Below, piece by piece: positions 1-12,934 of a stretch of 64,000 bases of DNA (its first letter is position 1; each line of letters starts with the position of its first letter). The translations under genes were made by a program, and so were the position numbers. The DNA comes from Phalacrocorax aristotelis (taxonomy: Eukaryota > Chordata > Aves > Suliformes > Phalacrocoracidae): positions 64,214,733 to 64,278,732 of the forward strand of contig NC_134276.1 in NCBI RefSeq assembly GCF_949628215.1. The letters run 5' to 3'. Below the pieces are notes generated by a model. It searched no databases. It saw nothing but the letters and a program-made list of their open reading frames with translations, and was not told the origin of the DNA.

Positions 1-1758
1 CATGATTCACCTTGTATTTTTAACATTCTTCCATCTCAGAGTTTTCTCCTGTCTTTCCCAATGGGTTGTTTAAATGCATCGATTTTGCTCTCAAGCCCAG
101 TAACTCCTTAAGAATCCCAAGATTCCTTGGAACTATTTGTATTTCTCAGTTAAATATTGTTTTTGTGGACATTTTTGTGGTCAAAAACTTTCTTCCTGAC
201 TGTTTCTTTGGGGTTCTCAGGAAGAAGGCATGTACCAGATCCTTCTTTTTTTTTTTTTTTTTGTGATTTCCCTAGGCTTTGCTAAAGCAAACAAATAACC
301 CCAGCCCAAAACATAAAACCCAAACAATCAAAGAAGTTCCCCTCAAAAAAAAAGAACAACAACCAAACCAAACCAAAACCAAACCAAAACCAAACCAAAC
401 AAAACCAAACAAAACCAAACAAAACAAACCACAAAACCCAAAACTTAAACCTGAAACCTGAAACCTTCCTATTCAGCAATTCTGCAGGACTAGAATTTCC
501 ATATCTTCTTTCCTTATTAGCCTCTCTTCTCAGGGAAAGGCATCTTCCTGAGAGGAAAGCTTCCTAAAGTCACAAAAATATATCTTCCTTTTCCTCGTTC
601 AGAAGGAGATCTCTTGTATCCTTAAGGTGTCTGACTGGATGTGAGACATTTAGGCAGCTAGTCTTAGCTCAGAAACTGTGTGGAGTTTCTCAGAAACAAG
701 GCTTCTCTGGAGACAGGAAGAGTGGCTGAGAGACGAGTGGGGGAATATCATAATGACAACCAGTGTGTGAGGAGGACACTTTGGAAATGCAGTTCTGTAC
801 AGCGAAGCAGAGCAGGAAGATCTTTCTCATTTCTTGCCAGGGTCATTGAATAGTGCGTGGCAGGTTTTAAATTCAATCTTAGAATCTCAGTAATGTGGGC
901 CACAAGTAGTATTTTAGGCGAACAGCCTCTTCTGGCCCTTTGCCTTTCAAGGGTGCTTTTTGTCCCTTGCATTTTGGGATCAGATATGTTCTGTGTAATT
1001 TTCCGTAACTTCACTTTTGGGAACAAATGTCCTGAACAAAATTGTGACGGTGCAATACAAAGATAACACTGATGGAGCAATGTCTATAAGTGTATTAAGA
1101 TTACTGTGGCCTCACAGCTAGCTACAGCTTTGATTTCACACTTTGCATTTTGTGCCTCCCTAGTATGGTCAAAATAGATGGCAATGTAGGCACAAACTAT
1201 TTGTAGTTAAATACAGAAGAATAACTTCTTTTTTTAGTGAAGAGATGTCTCATTGGAATTAAGTCATAAAAAGATCATCAGAGAGCTGAAAAAAGCCTCA
1301 AATTATTTTCTACTCCATCATTGTTGCCATCAAATTTATAATATAGGGGCACTAGAACAAATGCATAGGTTTGCTTTTCTCAAAAGAATATTACCAAATG
1401 CAGCTCACTTAAATACTTATTACTCACGTCACGTGTCTGTAAGTCCTGTGCATGGGCTGCAAACAGATCTCTTACTAGTACGCTGAAATTGTGAGGCTAC
1501 GTGTAAGAGCTCTTCTTGCTCTTAAGGGCTGTAAGTATTTGTGTTATGCTCCAGTGAAGAGTTCTGCACCTAGGGATCAAAAGGAAGTTAGGGGTGTGTG
1601 GGGAACATACTCTAGTCTGTCTTTTCAGATACCTGTATGTAAGAGCTGTTATTGAGATTTTTCCCTACATTGCTATTGCACTAAAAAGACTTTTTTTTTC
1701 TTTTTGGTTGTTTTATTTTTTTTATAAACTTTTACCCCTGCTTTGTCTTTTCCTTTAG
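1..1758. other. non-coding DNA upstream of the first pseudogene exon
   Basis: I could not identify an exon here. The next upstream exon of the SPICE1-like pseudogene should end in phase 1, but no convincing coding stretch with a donor site is visible, so it may lie outside the window. The stretch holds a T tract (about 243-262) and an A/C-rich microsatellite (about 340-450). The short reading frames here have low-complexity or unlikely compositions. Confidence 0.5.
340..450. repeat. (CCAAAA/CCAAAC)n microsatellite
   Basis: Imperfect tandem units of CCAAA, CCAAAA and CAAAA run for roughly 100 bases, preceded by a 19-20-base T tract at about 243-262. The complementary strand has many GG pairs separated by T3-T4, so a two-layer G-quadruplex is conceivable. 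The translated products (Lys/Pro/Asn or Phe/Trp/Gly runs) are artefacts of the repeat. Confidence 0.9.
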
Positions 1759-2783
1759 AAAAAGCTGATTTGAGCTACCCTGAGCCCAGGACTGGTGCAG
1801 GCAACAGGGAACATATGCTGAAATTCCCACAGGAAGAATTTCCTTTCAAGTTTCCCCTGAGGCCAGGTGCCTCAGGTGGTACGGGATCTGGAAGAAGCTT
1901 TCCAGCTCACATCTTACAGCCAGCTAAGCTGTTGTCACCGTGTCGCCAGAAGAGTAATCAGGAATTGTCTCCCCTCCAGAATGGTGAGATCTCTCTGGCT
2001 GTAGTAGACTTGGGAGTCTGTGTAGTGTGTTACTGTTTCAGTCTCACACTGCCTTTGGAGATGTATTCTCTATGGAAAATTTTTAACCTGTATGCTTAGC
2101 CACATTGGCCCTATAGCTGGAATATCCTACTTCTGCACCCAGAAATGCATTTCTTTTCTTTCTATGCCTGTTGCTAGTCTTCCTTTAGACTTTCTGTCCC
2201 ATGTAGTCTCTCTGCAGTCCTGTTGGTGGCAATCCGGTCTGGATTTTGTACTGAGTTTGGTAGTCACTTCTGTATGATTTGCTGTAGTTCTTTGTGTGTG
2301 ACAGCATGTAATCTCAGATTTCCGTCTGCTGATGGTGCAACCCAGTCTCTATCACCTTTAATGGTGGGACCAATGAAAACTAGAAATTCAGTGCCTCTGC
2401 AGCCCGTGCTGCAGACAAACCAGGATGTCTGTAGGCTGCGTACTCTTGCTTTGAGCCCATCTTCCCAGCAAAGGTTTTTCTAAAAGCTTTGGGAGCAGGT
2501 TTCCATTGGGTTTCATTGAATACACAGGAAGTGGCTGAAGAAGTTTTGGGTGAAATTATGTGGTGCCAGATAGCAAGATGAACTCAGTCTTGTGTCGGAA
2601 TCCATAGACTTCAGAAGTTTCATGGGTCAGTAGCTCAATTCTGGTTGTTGGGAGGAAGAAAGGAGCCTACCTTCCTCCCAGAGAACACAGAGCACAACTG
2701 AGAAAAACTGTGTCATCTCTCAAAGGCAACCAATTCCTCCTGCACACAAAGACTTGGAGAGTTCCCATGGGAAAATTGGTCTG

Positions 2784-3447
2784 CGTCATGGTTTTAGCTG
2801 GGATGGAGTTAATTTTCTTCACTGCAGCTGTTACAGTGCTGTGCTTTGGACTTCGTATGAAAATAATGTTGATAACACACCGATGTTTTAGTTGTTGCTG
2901 GGAAGTGCTTGTACTAGTCAAGGACATTTCCAGCTTCCCATGCTCTGCCGGGTGCACAGGAAGCCGGGAGGGGAGGGGACACAACTAAGAGAGCTGATCC
3001 AAACTGGCCAGAGGGATGTTTGATATCATATGACATCATGCCCAGTACGTTAACTGGGGGGAGCTGACTGGGGCATGCAGCGATCGCAGCTCAGGGACCT
3101 GCAGTGTCGGTTGGCAGGTGGTGAGCAATTGCATCACTTGTGAGGTTTTTTTCCTTTTTTCCAGGCTTCATTTCTATTTCTCTTTATTTTCTTTTTTATT
3201 ATATTATCATCATCATTATTATTTTTTTTACTATAATAATAATCATCATAATCATAATAAGCATTAAAATTATCATTACCATTATTACTATTACTATTTT
3301 ATTGCAATTAATAAACTGTTCTTATCTCAACCCATGAGAGTTTTCTTGCTTTTGCTCTTCCAATTCTCTCCCCCAACCCACAGAGGTGGGGGGAGTGAGC
3401 GAGCAGCTCTGTGGTGCTTAGTTGCCAACTGGGGCTAAACCATGACA
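2784..3447 (+). mobile_element. solo LTR of an endogenous retrovirus (ERVL-like), fossil
   Basis: This is a 664-base LTR with inverted ends (TCATGGTTTTAGC near the start, GGGGCTAAACCATGACA at the end). It is flanked by perfect 5-base target duplications GTCTG at 2779-2783 and 3448-3452. An AT-rich trinucleotide tract (about 3200-3310) lies in its 3' half, followed by an AATAAA-type region. No internal retroviral sequence remains, so it is a solo LTR from recombination between two LTRs. It is clearly related to the copy at 17689-18346, perhaps 80-85% identical by eye, which suggests an insertion of moderate age. The 5-base duplication favours ERVL-like over ERVK-like; the family label is inference. 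Confidence 0.85.
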
Positions 3448-3668
3448 GTCTGTCCTGCCCAGGTGACACTAGAAAAAACAGCACAGCTGAAGAATTATTT
3501 CAAAGCAGTGATCTGCTGGGACAGATAGCTGAGCTCACATGGCAGAACTCTCTCATTAAAGCTCAGCTGAGCAACTTCAGAGGCTTCTCTGAAGACACAA
3601 GTGACTGCCTACGTCAGCCAGACCCAATTCGAAATGCAAATTCTAGTCAAGACTCTTCACAAGGATGG

Positions 3669-6342
3669 GTGAGTATTTAACAGAAAAGGAAGACTGGATT
3701 TCCCTTTCTTCTGATCTGCTCTCCCATAGCTTACTGATGCTTTAAGACCGTTTCTTTCCTTTTGTCAGTTGCTTTAAGGAAAAGAGTAGCAAACCAAATA
3801 TTCTTTTCATTAATTTTCTTGGAGACTTGTGATTTTTATCTTTCCTTAAGGAGCTCAACAGTAGTTGTTCATATTGGGCCTATGTTGTACATGAGTGCTG
3901 AAAAGTGTGCAGCGCATTTCTAAGTTCAGGGTAAGGTTATGCTGCAAAAAGAGGTGTGATTGTAACATGATCGGGTATACCTCCTGTAGCTTGCATAATA
4001 TTAACAATGAAAGCACTGCACCAACCTGCAGGTTCTTGTCAAGCTTCTAAAATATATATTTAAATCCATGCCATACATCTCTTCTGCTACTGTGACCCAA
4101 AAATCCGTGAGATTAAAGTTGGTGCAAGTACCTCTCTTGTAAATACTTATTAATTGTAGTGCATATACTAGTTGGATCTGTCTTGCCTGTCCTGCTGTGT
4201 GATGAAAAATCCCAAAATCTCTGGGAAAGAGAGAACTTGAATGCTTCAGCTCACATAAAAAAAACGTTTAATCTGCAACTAAGCAGCTCTTCAGTGGCAC
4301 CCCAGTGAGTGGAGTTAACATCACTGAAATGCCTAATCCTGGCCTTTGCTACTGTCTTTACTTTTGTTCCATCAGAGTAGCTGAATTACTGTTCAATTAA
4401 GGATCCTACAGATTTTAAATTTCCTCATGCAAATGTAGGCTGTGTTGTCACATTCCACATCGTATTATGCTGTGCAATATTAAGTCATTTTGTTGTACAA
4501 GATGATGCAAACTTTGTTGTTTTTGTGGAAGTAGTTACTGGAGGGGGAGGGGAAGGGGTCAAAGTGGACAAAAACTTGATTTAAACATGAGATCCAGGAT
4601 ACTTCTGCTAGAAATCTGCTTTTGCTTCCGCACACCATCTTGAATATGTGTCTCTCTGGCTAAATATTTTCTTAATTATGCTTAATTACTGGATGGTTGG
4701 GGGGTTTCTTTTGGGTAATTTTTTTTTATGATACAGACAACAGCTGTTTTCTGCTATTTGTAGGAAGACCAATATTAAAATATTGTTGTGTTATTCAATT
4801 AAGGACCTAGATACAGGACAGTGAAAGGGACAAAATCAGGTTTTCCACAGGAGGTGTTGTGTAATTATGTTTACTTTCAGTTTGAAAATTAAATGCATAG
4901 AAGTACTTGAAATATATTGCATGCTCTCCCTGAAGGTGCAAATTTTAAGTTTTTAATTGGAAGTTGTTATCCAGTTACTCAGTAGAGTCATCTTGTGGTA
5001 TCGAAGAGCTTGGAGGAAAGAATAGCAGAGCTGAATTGTCAGAGTACAGAAGCATGTGATAAACTTGCAGCTAATAGATAGGCAGAAATTAGCTGCTGCT
5101 GATATGGCCCCTCTGATGATATCTCCTGTCCTGCCCCATCCCTAAATTCTACTGGTAAGTACTCAGCTTGAGGAGAAACAAAATCTAGTAAGGCAATCTT
5201 TTTCCGCTTTTGGGAGTTCCCTTTCCCCATCTGACTGGATCAGTGGTTGTGGTCAGCAGTATGCTTGCTGTTAATGACTATGTGGTACAAACGCTCCTTA
5301 CTTCAGAGAGCTAAAAACAAATCAGCTAAACATCTCCTGAAGTTAGTTTCTTAGTAATTAGTCTGCTGCAAATATCATGCTTCATGGTAAATCTGTTCTT
5401 TGCTACGTCCTTGGCTGCAGAACAGTTCTGCTACATAGTCACTGATGGGTAGAACTAGGCTTTTTAATCAATGCTCTCTGCTGCAAATCTTTTATAAAAT
5501 GACAACATATTTACATCAGGCGTCTAAAATTCATGGCAAAGTGGTTATCTGATTCTTAACCACATCTTAGTTTTTGGCCTTTTGGGTGCTCTTTCCATCA
5601 AACTATCTTGCTGAGTTACTGCCAGTGCTAAGAGAAAGAAATAACTGAAGCTTCCAGTTATCTGAAGAGATAAATTGGGGGAGGAAATATTCTTGCTGAC
5701 TCAAGATTCATAGATCAGCTGCCACGTGCAACTATAAACAAAAATACTCTCCAGTAGGCCAGGGCTGCTTTTTCTTTTCATGGGTTTATTGCAGTTACAA
5801 GCAGAACTGCATGTGAACATGCACACATGCTCTGCCTAGGACACCCGCCCTTTCCCCCTTCCTAAACCACAGAGGACGTATAAAGGGAAGACTCAAGGGA
5901 AAGAGGAAGGAGAGACCATGTGTGTGTGCACATGCACGCAAGTGCGTGTGCAATGGCTCATGCAGTGGAATCATAACACTTCTATGGCTGTTGTAACTTA
6001 AATTTAGCATGACAGGTAAAATCTTAAAGCAAAAAAGTACAGAAACTGGAAGTTTCTACGCCTCTGATTGCCAAAAAGCAGAAGGTTTATCCATGGAAGA
6101 ATCATTCTATATCTATGCACGCTGCCTGTAGTTGCTCTGAGTGTCTGCTTTCAGTATCTATCGTTTTTGGAGAGTGGGTATGGGGTTGAATAGATCTTCA
6201 GCCTGATGTTTTATGTCTGGTCTGTACATTCTATGCAATTGTGAAGAGTCATGTGATGTCTCTCAAAAAATGGGAAAATGAGATGAATGTTGTGCAATGT
6301 TGCTGGGTTCTCATCAGAATCAAGTTGTTATTTATTGCCTAG
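3669..6342 (+). other. introns of the SPICE1-like pseudogene
   Basis: Apart from the candidate exon at 4986-5154, nothing coding is visible. A CA/TG-rich patch (about 5915-5960) and some T tracts occur. Short open frames on the minus strand here do not resemble any family that I recognise. Confidence 0.5.
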
Positions 6343-7627
6343 GAAATGCAAGGAGGACAATGGAGGAGTCTACTCCCATGGCAGTTGCTATGGACAGCTC
6401 CAGAGAAGACAGTGCTTCCCCTGCCAGTATGACCAGTATAAGAAGGTAAAAGTTAACCCTTTACTATTTCATTTTTATAGTATTTTGATTACCCATGCAG
6501 CAGAACTTAAACGCAATGGAAAAACTGCGTTGTTTTTCTTTGGCTTCATGGACTTTCCCTGACTTCATCACACTCAACTCTGTGGAAATGAGACAAAGGT
6601 CAAATAGCTTTTGCACAACTTCCATTGTTTGTATTTAAAATGCCTTCAGTGTGACATAAGATAGTTGACATTTTTTGTTGAAGACTGTTGATGAGGGGTC
6701 CTAACTCAGCATCCGAGACACGATTCTAGTAGTCACTTCCATTTTTCACTTTTTCAATCTCACTTTGAATGTCTTCAGGTCTGTAGGATACTCTAAAAAA
6801 CCTTGTTCACTGGCAAGTGCCACATCAGAAAGCGTGAAATTAACTCCTGTCAGCCAAAGGCCAAAGGTAAGACTGAAAAATCTTTATCTAGAAAGTTTCA
6901 GTGTAGTGTCATATAAGAAAAAAGCTAAACAGATAAAGAAGGGGAAGGAGCTTAGTCATACCTTAAATCTACAGAGGCTAATAGTAATCAATTCATGGCA
7001 GCGTGGATCCTGGACAATTGGTAAGGGGAGACCTGAGTGCTAGTGGCATTAGTTGTTCGCTGCCGCAGAGCTGTTGTTTGTATGTGAATAATCCTATAAC
7101 TGCATTTTCTGCTGTGGGAACTTTATGTGTTAGAACTGTGAACCTGTGGCAGTCTTTCACTGGTGGCTGCAGCAAATTTCAAGTACTCTTTATGATGTAC
7201 TGGTAAAGACACATATAAGAGGCAAGCAAGCTCTTACCTAGCTGTTGCACAAGTCAGTTGCTGAAGGATGAATAAATACAAATGCAAAGAGAAATCACCA
7301 ATCTGGATTTCTGATTCCTGATGTGCACAGAGAAATATAGACTGCAGCGAGATGCTCTCATGGAGAACTCCAGGCAGTAGTACAGTCTGGCGAACCAGTC
7401 ATAGATCTGTTTGTATGCTTGAAAGCAAACATGGGGAGATATTAATATTGTCCTTCCTGATGTCCAAAATAACCTAAATTAGGAGTGATAAAGAGAAACA
7501 AAATTAGGGCCCAAGACTCCCTATCCTGACAGCAGAGTATACATCCCCAGAGGGGACATTCGGAATATTTAAAGTAGATGTGGCTTAAACTAGGTGTTGT
7601 GACTACCTCCGTGTGCCTATGGGAGGC

Positions 7628-7689
7628 GATCGCTACGTATCAGTAAACCGATACGAAAACTGATACCAGTAAACTGATACATAGCAATC
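7628..7689. repeat. imperfect inverted repeat (hairpin), 17-bp arms
   Basis: The arms are GATCGCTACGTATCAGT (7628-7644) and ACTGATACATAGCAATC (7673-7689). They pair at 15 of 17 positions around a 28-base spacer. The spacer itself repeats the motif CAGTAAACYGATAC. The hairpin lies in the last intron of the SPICE1-like pseudogene. It is not a tRNA. A trace of a small DNA transposon is possible but unproven. Confidence 0.7.
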
Positions 7690-7820
7690 CCACACAAGCC
7701 AGCACTACCTAGCAAGTCGGGGGAAATCTATGATGTATGAATTTGAACTGGTTTCTTCTTTTGCAGGTTGAAAAGCCCGAAGAAGAAGGCTGATTTGCAT
7801 TGCTAGTGCATGTTAGGTAA

Positions 7821-10800
7821 AGGAAGATGCGCTCAAATCCTAAATGTTTTGGGTTTTTTTTTTAATGAACCACAATTAGGTCACAATAGTCCCCTCTCCA
7901 GATGTAGTTTAACTCTGAAGTGCTTTCATGTCAGTGCCAGTGGTATAAAAAGGTCCATATGCTTATTGTATTTGTGCCATACAGAGCACTATAGGAAGTC
8001 CTGGGAATGAGTTTCTGAACTGGACATGCTGCTGTGGCATCACCCCGTTTCACTGAATAAATATTTCACAAGACCATACACTGAGGCTGCTGTAACAATA
8101 CAAATGAGCATCTGATGTCTGTGTTAGATACACTGAAGACAGGAGGTTTTAGAAAATGCGTCTGAAACTTTGATTTCCCCAGACAGTTCCTCCACACCCT
8201 GTGACGGGGGTAGGCAGCCTTCTACGGCTCAGGCTGGGGTTGCAAGGGTTTCACAGCTAAAAAGGAGCTGCAGCTGAGACGTAGCAGAAGTGTGTTTGCT
8301 GGAACTCCATAGGCTGGTCTAAAGCTGAAAGGGCTGCTGAGAAACTGTGTTATTTCTTAGGTTTGTGGGATTTTTTTGCCTGTTCTAGACCAAGTAAGGA
8401 ACTGCAGCTGTTGCCAGCAGTAACACCTGATTTTTCATATCAGATGAAGGAGAAAATTGTAGTTCTTTGTCTCATCTTTATTTTTCATTTGTGTTAAATC
8501 GTAGAAAGGCTGGTATCATCTAGTCCCACTGCTCTATCAGTGCAGTTTGTTTTATTGCCAATGACTTTCTGATTTTTGCATGATAAACGTTTTGCTGCCT
8601 TGCTTCCTTTTCTCCAGGCCTTTCATGTTCTTCCTTTTTTGTCTTACGTGTTAGCAGAAGGACATTTGGTGAGCACAATAGTAAAAAGCGGGTATGGGGA
8701 AGAGCTGCAGCCTTTGTTTTCTCTTGTCCTCCTCTTCTGTCAGGTGTACCACATGGGAATCATTTTTTCTTTGAAAATGTTTCCCTTGGACCCCATGGGA
8801 AAGTTTCCTATACATATTTTGATTACGAAATTCTAAACAAAAAATTTCATTGCAAATAACAGTTTCATTTTACATTTGGAAATGTGAAACATCTAGGGGG
8901 TTTTCTTGGGTTTTTGATTGTTTCCTTTTTCATAGTCATTAATTTTTCTGCAGTTAAATGAAAGGAGGCTCTCTGTAATGTGTTGCCTTGTTTGGGTTTT
9001 ATTTTGGTTTTGAAATACTAAATGGTGAATAAATAGCTGAGAGATGAAGTCCAGAAATGGATCTTGCTTTCTGTTTTTAAGCTTGCAGCCACTTGTTCCG
9101 GTTTCTAGAGAGAAACTGAGAATTCTCTAGGTCTGACATTTTAGTTTTTGTTTTACATTAGGGTTTAGGAGGACATACAAAGTCCATAAGCACTTTTTAA
9201 ACAGAAAAGTCCACATGAGAGAGTTTCCCTCTGAAACCTTTAGCTGTTTGGAATTGCCTACTCCCTTAAGAAGGCAATCTGGTACTGGTGATTCATGTTT
9301 TCTAGGTAGGTGTTAAGATGACCACCCCTAATGATAATGATGTAGTTCTACAGGTCTGAGTTGACAGGGACTGTTGCTGATGCTGGAAAGAAGGAGGTCT
9401 CTCTTACAGTCTGAAGAACCTCTGTGATTATGGCACAGAGAGGGGAAGGCTACCATGACAACATAATGTCTAATTTAAGGATGCATTTAGAGCCACACTT
9501 AATACCAAAAGGGAGAGGAAAGTGCAGAGCTCTATAGGTCCAGAATACTGGAATATTTTACTACTGCAAGACCCTTAATCAGCTTAATACATTAATACAA
9601 ATTTGCTGCTTTATTTATCTTAGCCTTTTTCAATACTTTTTCTAAGGCTGAAATTTTTGTATACCACAAGAAATTTAAGTGCCTGAGGCTAATTAAACCC
9701 CATGGTACCTGAGTGCCTTGCTTTTGCCAACGTTTGGGATGTTTTTATCTGTGACTTGTTTCTCTAAGAACACAAGACATAAGAAGTTTTATGTCATAAA
9801 GGAAACTTCAGGCACACAGCTTTAGGGATGCTCCTCCTGAAAACTGAAATACAGTGGATATTCAGATCAGCTGTGACCTACATATGTTGCTTTGCAGTAC
9901 CTATAGTGTAAAATACCCTTATTCTACCGTAATACCAGCATGTGATCATACTGGGGACTAACGAGCTTCTTTTCCAGAGGCTTATCCACACGTTTCTGCA
10001 GCCACAACTTATTTTGTGCCTTTGAATGGAAATACTGTAAACTGTCAAAGCTGGGTGAGGAATTCCATGCAGCACCATAGCTCCTGTGTCTCTCTAAACC
10101 TAGTCCCTGCACAACCCTTATTGAAACCAATGTTCTACAAACAAACCCTTCTGTTGAGGCTCGCAGTTTTAGCCTGCCGCAGAGATAAAGCTATGCCTCT
10201 AGGGACACAGAGGGACAGATGAAGTTTAAAAACTGGATCTACTGGATGGAAAAATATTTGTCATCATGTACCTGTGTAATGGTTAACCTGGGTAGGGGCA
10301 GGCCTGTGCTGTGCTGCGCTGCACATGCAGCATGGCCTCCAGCCTGTGTGCAGCACCGTACCCCTTGGCTCATTGTAACAGAGGAGCCTGCAGGCAGCTC
10401 CCACTTGGCCATAGCACCACCTGCACAGCCTTGCCTTTGTCTAACAGCGCAGCAAGAAGTTTCTACACGAACTTCTCTTCTGTAGAAATGATTAATGGCA
10501 TTTTTCTCTTGTAAGAAAACCATATTATAGCTTCAATGACCAAAAAGGAGCTTCTCTCCACGTACGGGACCTGCACAGCATGCTGTGCATATCCAAGGTC
10601 TCTCTGATGAGGCTTGAACGTGGGGTTCCCAGCATCTGGAGGGACATAAAACTATTCTGTCTTATTAAAACAGTTATTTTATTAAGCCATTTGTTGTTGG
10701 GCCTTTCCTGCTGAGATCCAGAAACAATCCTGCACCGTCTCTCTCAGCACACACACTTCCTACTTCTTTGATTTGCTGGGGCTGTGCTTCACTTTCAGCA

Positions 10801-12934
10801 CAACCAGCAGCGATGCTTCTGCTGAGCAGAGCTCACAGAAGTGCCTTGAAGCTGGAAAAATCCCTGCTGTTCTGTGCATGGCACCTAGCTCATATCCCTA
10901 AGGCATTGTATTGCATAACACACGCACAGCATTTTGCTAGGATACTTCATTAGTCTAATCCTTAGGGTAGACCAAGGGCTGGCTGGCTGGGGCAGCATGT
11001 ACAGCTGTATGAATGCCTTTTCTCATTATGCAAGATGACAGTGCAGGCACAAGCGTGGCTGCCCGTTCCACAGGGCCTTCCTGGGTCTGCAAAACCCTAA
11101 ATGTGGAATGAAGTAAACAGAACAAATCTGGATATAGAGAGGAAAATAGAAAAAACCCAAACCTGGCACCTTATAGAAAACAAGGACGTGCAGGTTGGCT
11201 GGGAGGCACGCAGCTGCTGCACTCCTGGCTTTGCCATTTTGGAATTGCAGACACGTGCCAGTAGAGTCTCTCTCGGAAGAGGCATGGGAATAATTCTTCA
11301 CATATTAAAGATGTCCCTTTGCATGATACGTGTTTAGCTTTTGACACAGTGTTCGTTATCTAAAGAATCTGAGATTTCAACAAAAGCATTCCTATCCAAT
11401 TTTTTAGGTGGGGAAACTGAGGCACACATCAAGCTGTGGAAAATTCTACGTTTCCTAGTCCCATCACAACACTGCCTCACCCATGGGCTGGTCTCAGTGA
11501 TACTGTGCTCCAGGACTATGAAGGATGTGCCTGAGTGGATGCAAGACTGAGGAGTCCTGGCTCACCTCTGCTCTTTAGAAGGGCAAGTTCTGATCAAGGA
11601 AATCCTCACGATATTTCTGTTTCTGCTGTTTAGGTGAGCACACCCCACCCTGACAGCTGCCTTGTACATGGTACTGTACCATGGCAGGATTCACAAACCT
11701 CCTGTTCTTTTGTCTTCCCTTCTGTGGGCCTTGAGCGCAGGGGTACTAATGGGAGGGGGGCTTTGCATAACATGGAAGAAGTACACAGAAGTCTCTGAAG
11801 ATAATCTCTTCTCCCCGGCTAATGATGGACAGATAGAAGTATTAATAAATATGTTCCTAGTATTTCAGTTCTTAGACATCTAAGTGCGTTCATTGCCTCA
11901 GGAGTGTTTCTTCTGAGCACGAAAAACCACAGGTGATTCTCACCCTTCATTTTAAACCCACCATTTGCCCGGGTGAGGAGTAGGAAGGCATGGGGCAGGC
12001 AGAAAAAGGGAGCACACAGAACAAGTGCCTGGCTCCAGATTACAGCCAAGGTGCTTCTGAGCTGCCATGGCCTCCATTCATTGCAAAGATGGGGACCTCC
12101 AGCTAAGGGTGGGGTGAAGCTGAACTGAAGATCTGCCAGGGCCAGGGCTTGTGCCTGTTCCTCTGCCCCAGTCTGCGGAGTACAGTTACTTCACCGTTAA
12201 TAACAACTAGTCACAAGCTCCTATGTAGCCCCATCTTCTTGAGAACTGCTGGGTGCAGCTGAGACAGCACTGGAGAGGAAAAGGTCGAGTGCCTTTTTTC
12301 AGCTTGGTGAGCTTCAGCAGAAGCTTAAAAAAAAGCAAAAAGACCCTTGTCTCCTTGAGTGTCCATCTGTGTCTCCTCTGTACTCCCTTGCACAGCACCT
12401 GAGTGTTTCTGAGGAAGGAATAGGGAGCGAGGTGCTTAGGAAGAGCCATCTTGGAGTAGAGAGGTGATCCAAAGCAGCCAAAATTCTTGTTGGGACATAA
12501 TGTTTAACATTGTTATCAAGTCATCTTGTCTCACAATTACTGCACGTGTAGCCTCTCTAACGTCCGCAGCAACCAATTCACTTGCTAATAGTTAATCCAA
12601 AGGACGCTGCTAGAACATCATTCTTTTTCAGTTCCAAGGCTGAAAATACTTGATCATGATCTAAAACCTTGATCTCATTTTACAGCATAAAAGACACAGA
12701 AATGTTTAAGAGTATTGCACAAAGACGATGTCTTTGTCAAGCCATTACACATCAGAGGGATGTTAATGTCCGCTACAGGTTAAGTATTTACAGATCAGTA
12801 GGTTTAGGTAATTTGCACTCAGCAGTCCTAAAAAAAAAAACTGACTGGAGATCTCCCTTGCTTCTTGACTTTTAATACAACTTAGGGAACGTAAAGTCCA
12901 GAAGCCTCAAACCGCATTGTTTTCATGTTGGTTT
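7821..12934. other. intergenic DNA, no recognisable gene
   Basis: About 5 kb downstream of the SPICE1-like pseudogene. The open frames present are short, lack plausible splice context and match no family known to me. Some overlapping open frames near 10.2-10.5 kb and 11.0-11.3 kb appear on both strands and reflect locally higher GC rather than coding. Confidence 0.5.

Larger units (their letters stand above)
1759..7820 (+). pseudogene. SPICE1: SPICE1-like (CCDC52) pseudogene, 3' end, five exons
   Basis: The intact SPICE1 protein is a spindle and centriole coiled-coil protein. Five exons can be traced: 1759-1983, 3463-3668, 4986-5154, 6343-6445 and 6779-6866, followed by a last exon piece 7767-7820. 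All junctions have AG/GT borders and the phases match at every step (1, 0, 1, 2, 0). Readable pieces include EELFQSSDLLGQIAELTWQN (exon 2), SLEERIAELNCQSTEACDKL (exon 3), a Ser-rich segment (exons 4 and 5) and VEKPEEEG in the last exon. Three in-frame stops break it: TAG at 5079, TGA at 5100 and TGA at 7791. Past the last stop the frame continues FALLVHVR and then reaches TAA at 7818, as if a Trp codon had become TGA. A solo LTR lies just before exon 2. The naming rests on my memory of the SPICE1 C-terminus and is uncertain; that this is a decayed multi-exon coding gene is more secure. Exon 3 has the weakest acceptor. Confidence 0.6.

Noticed and set aside
6343-6445. Alternative frame of this exon giving a Cys-rich product (SCYGQLQRRQCFPCQYDQY)
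   Set aside because: It does not continue in frame into the next exon (immediate stop), whereas the Ser-rich frame joins in phase to both following exons.
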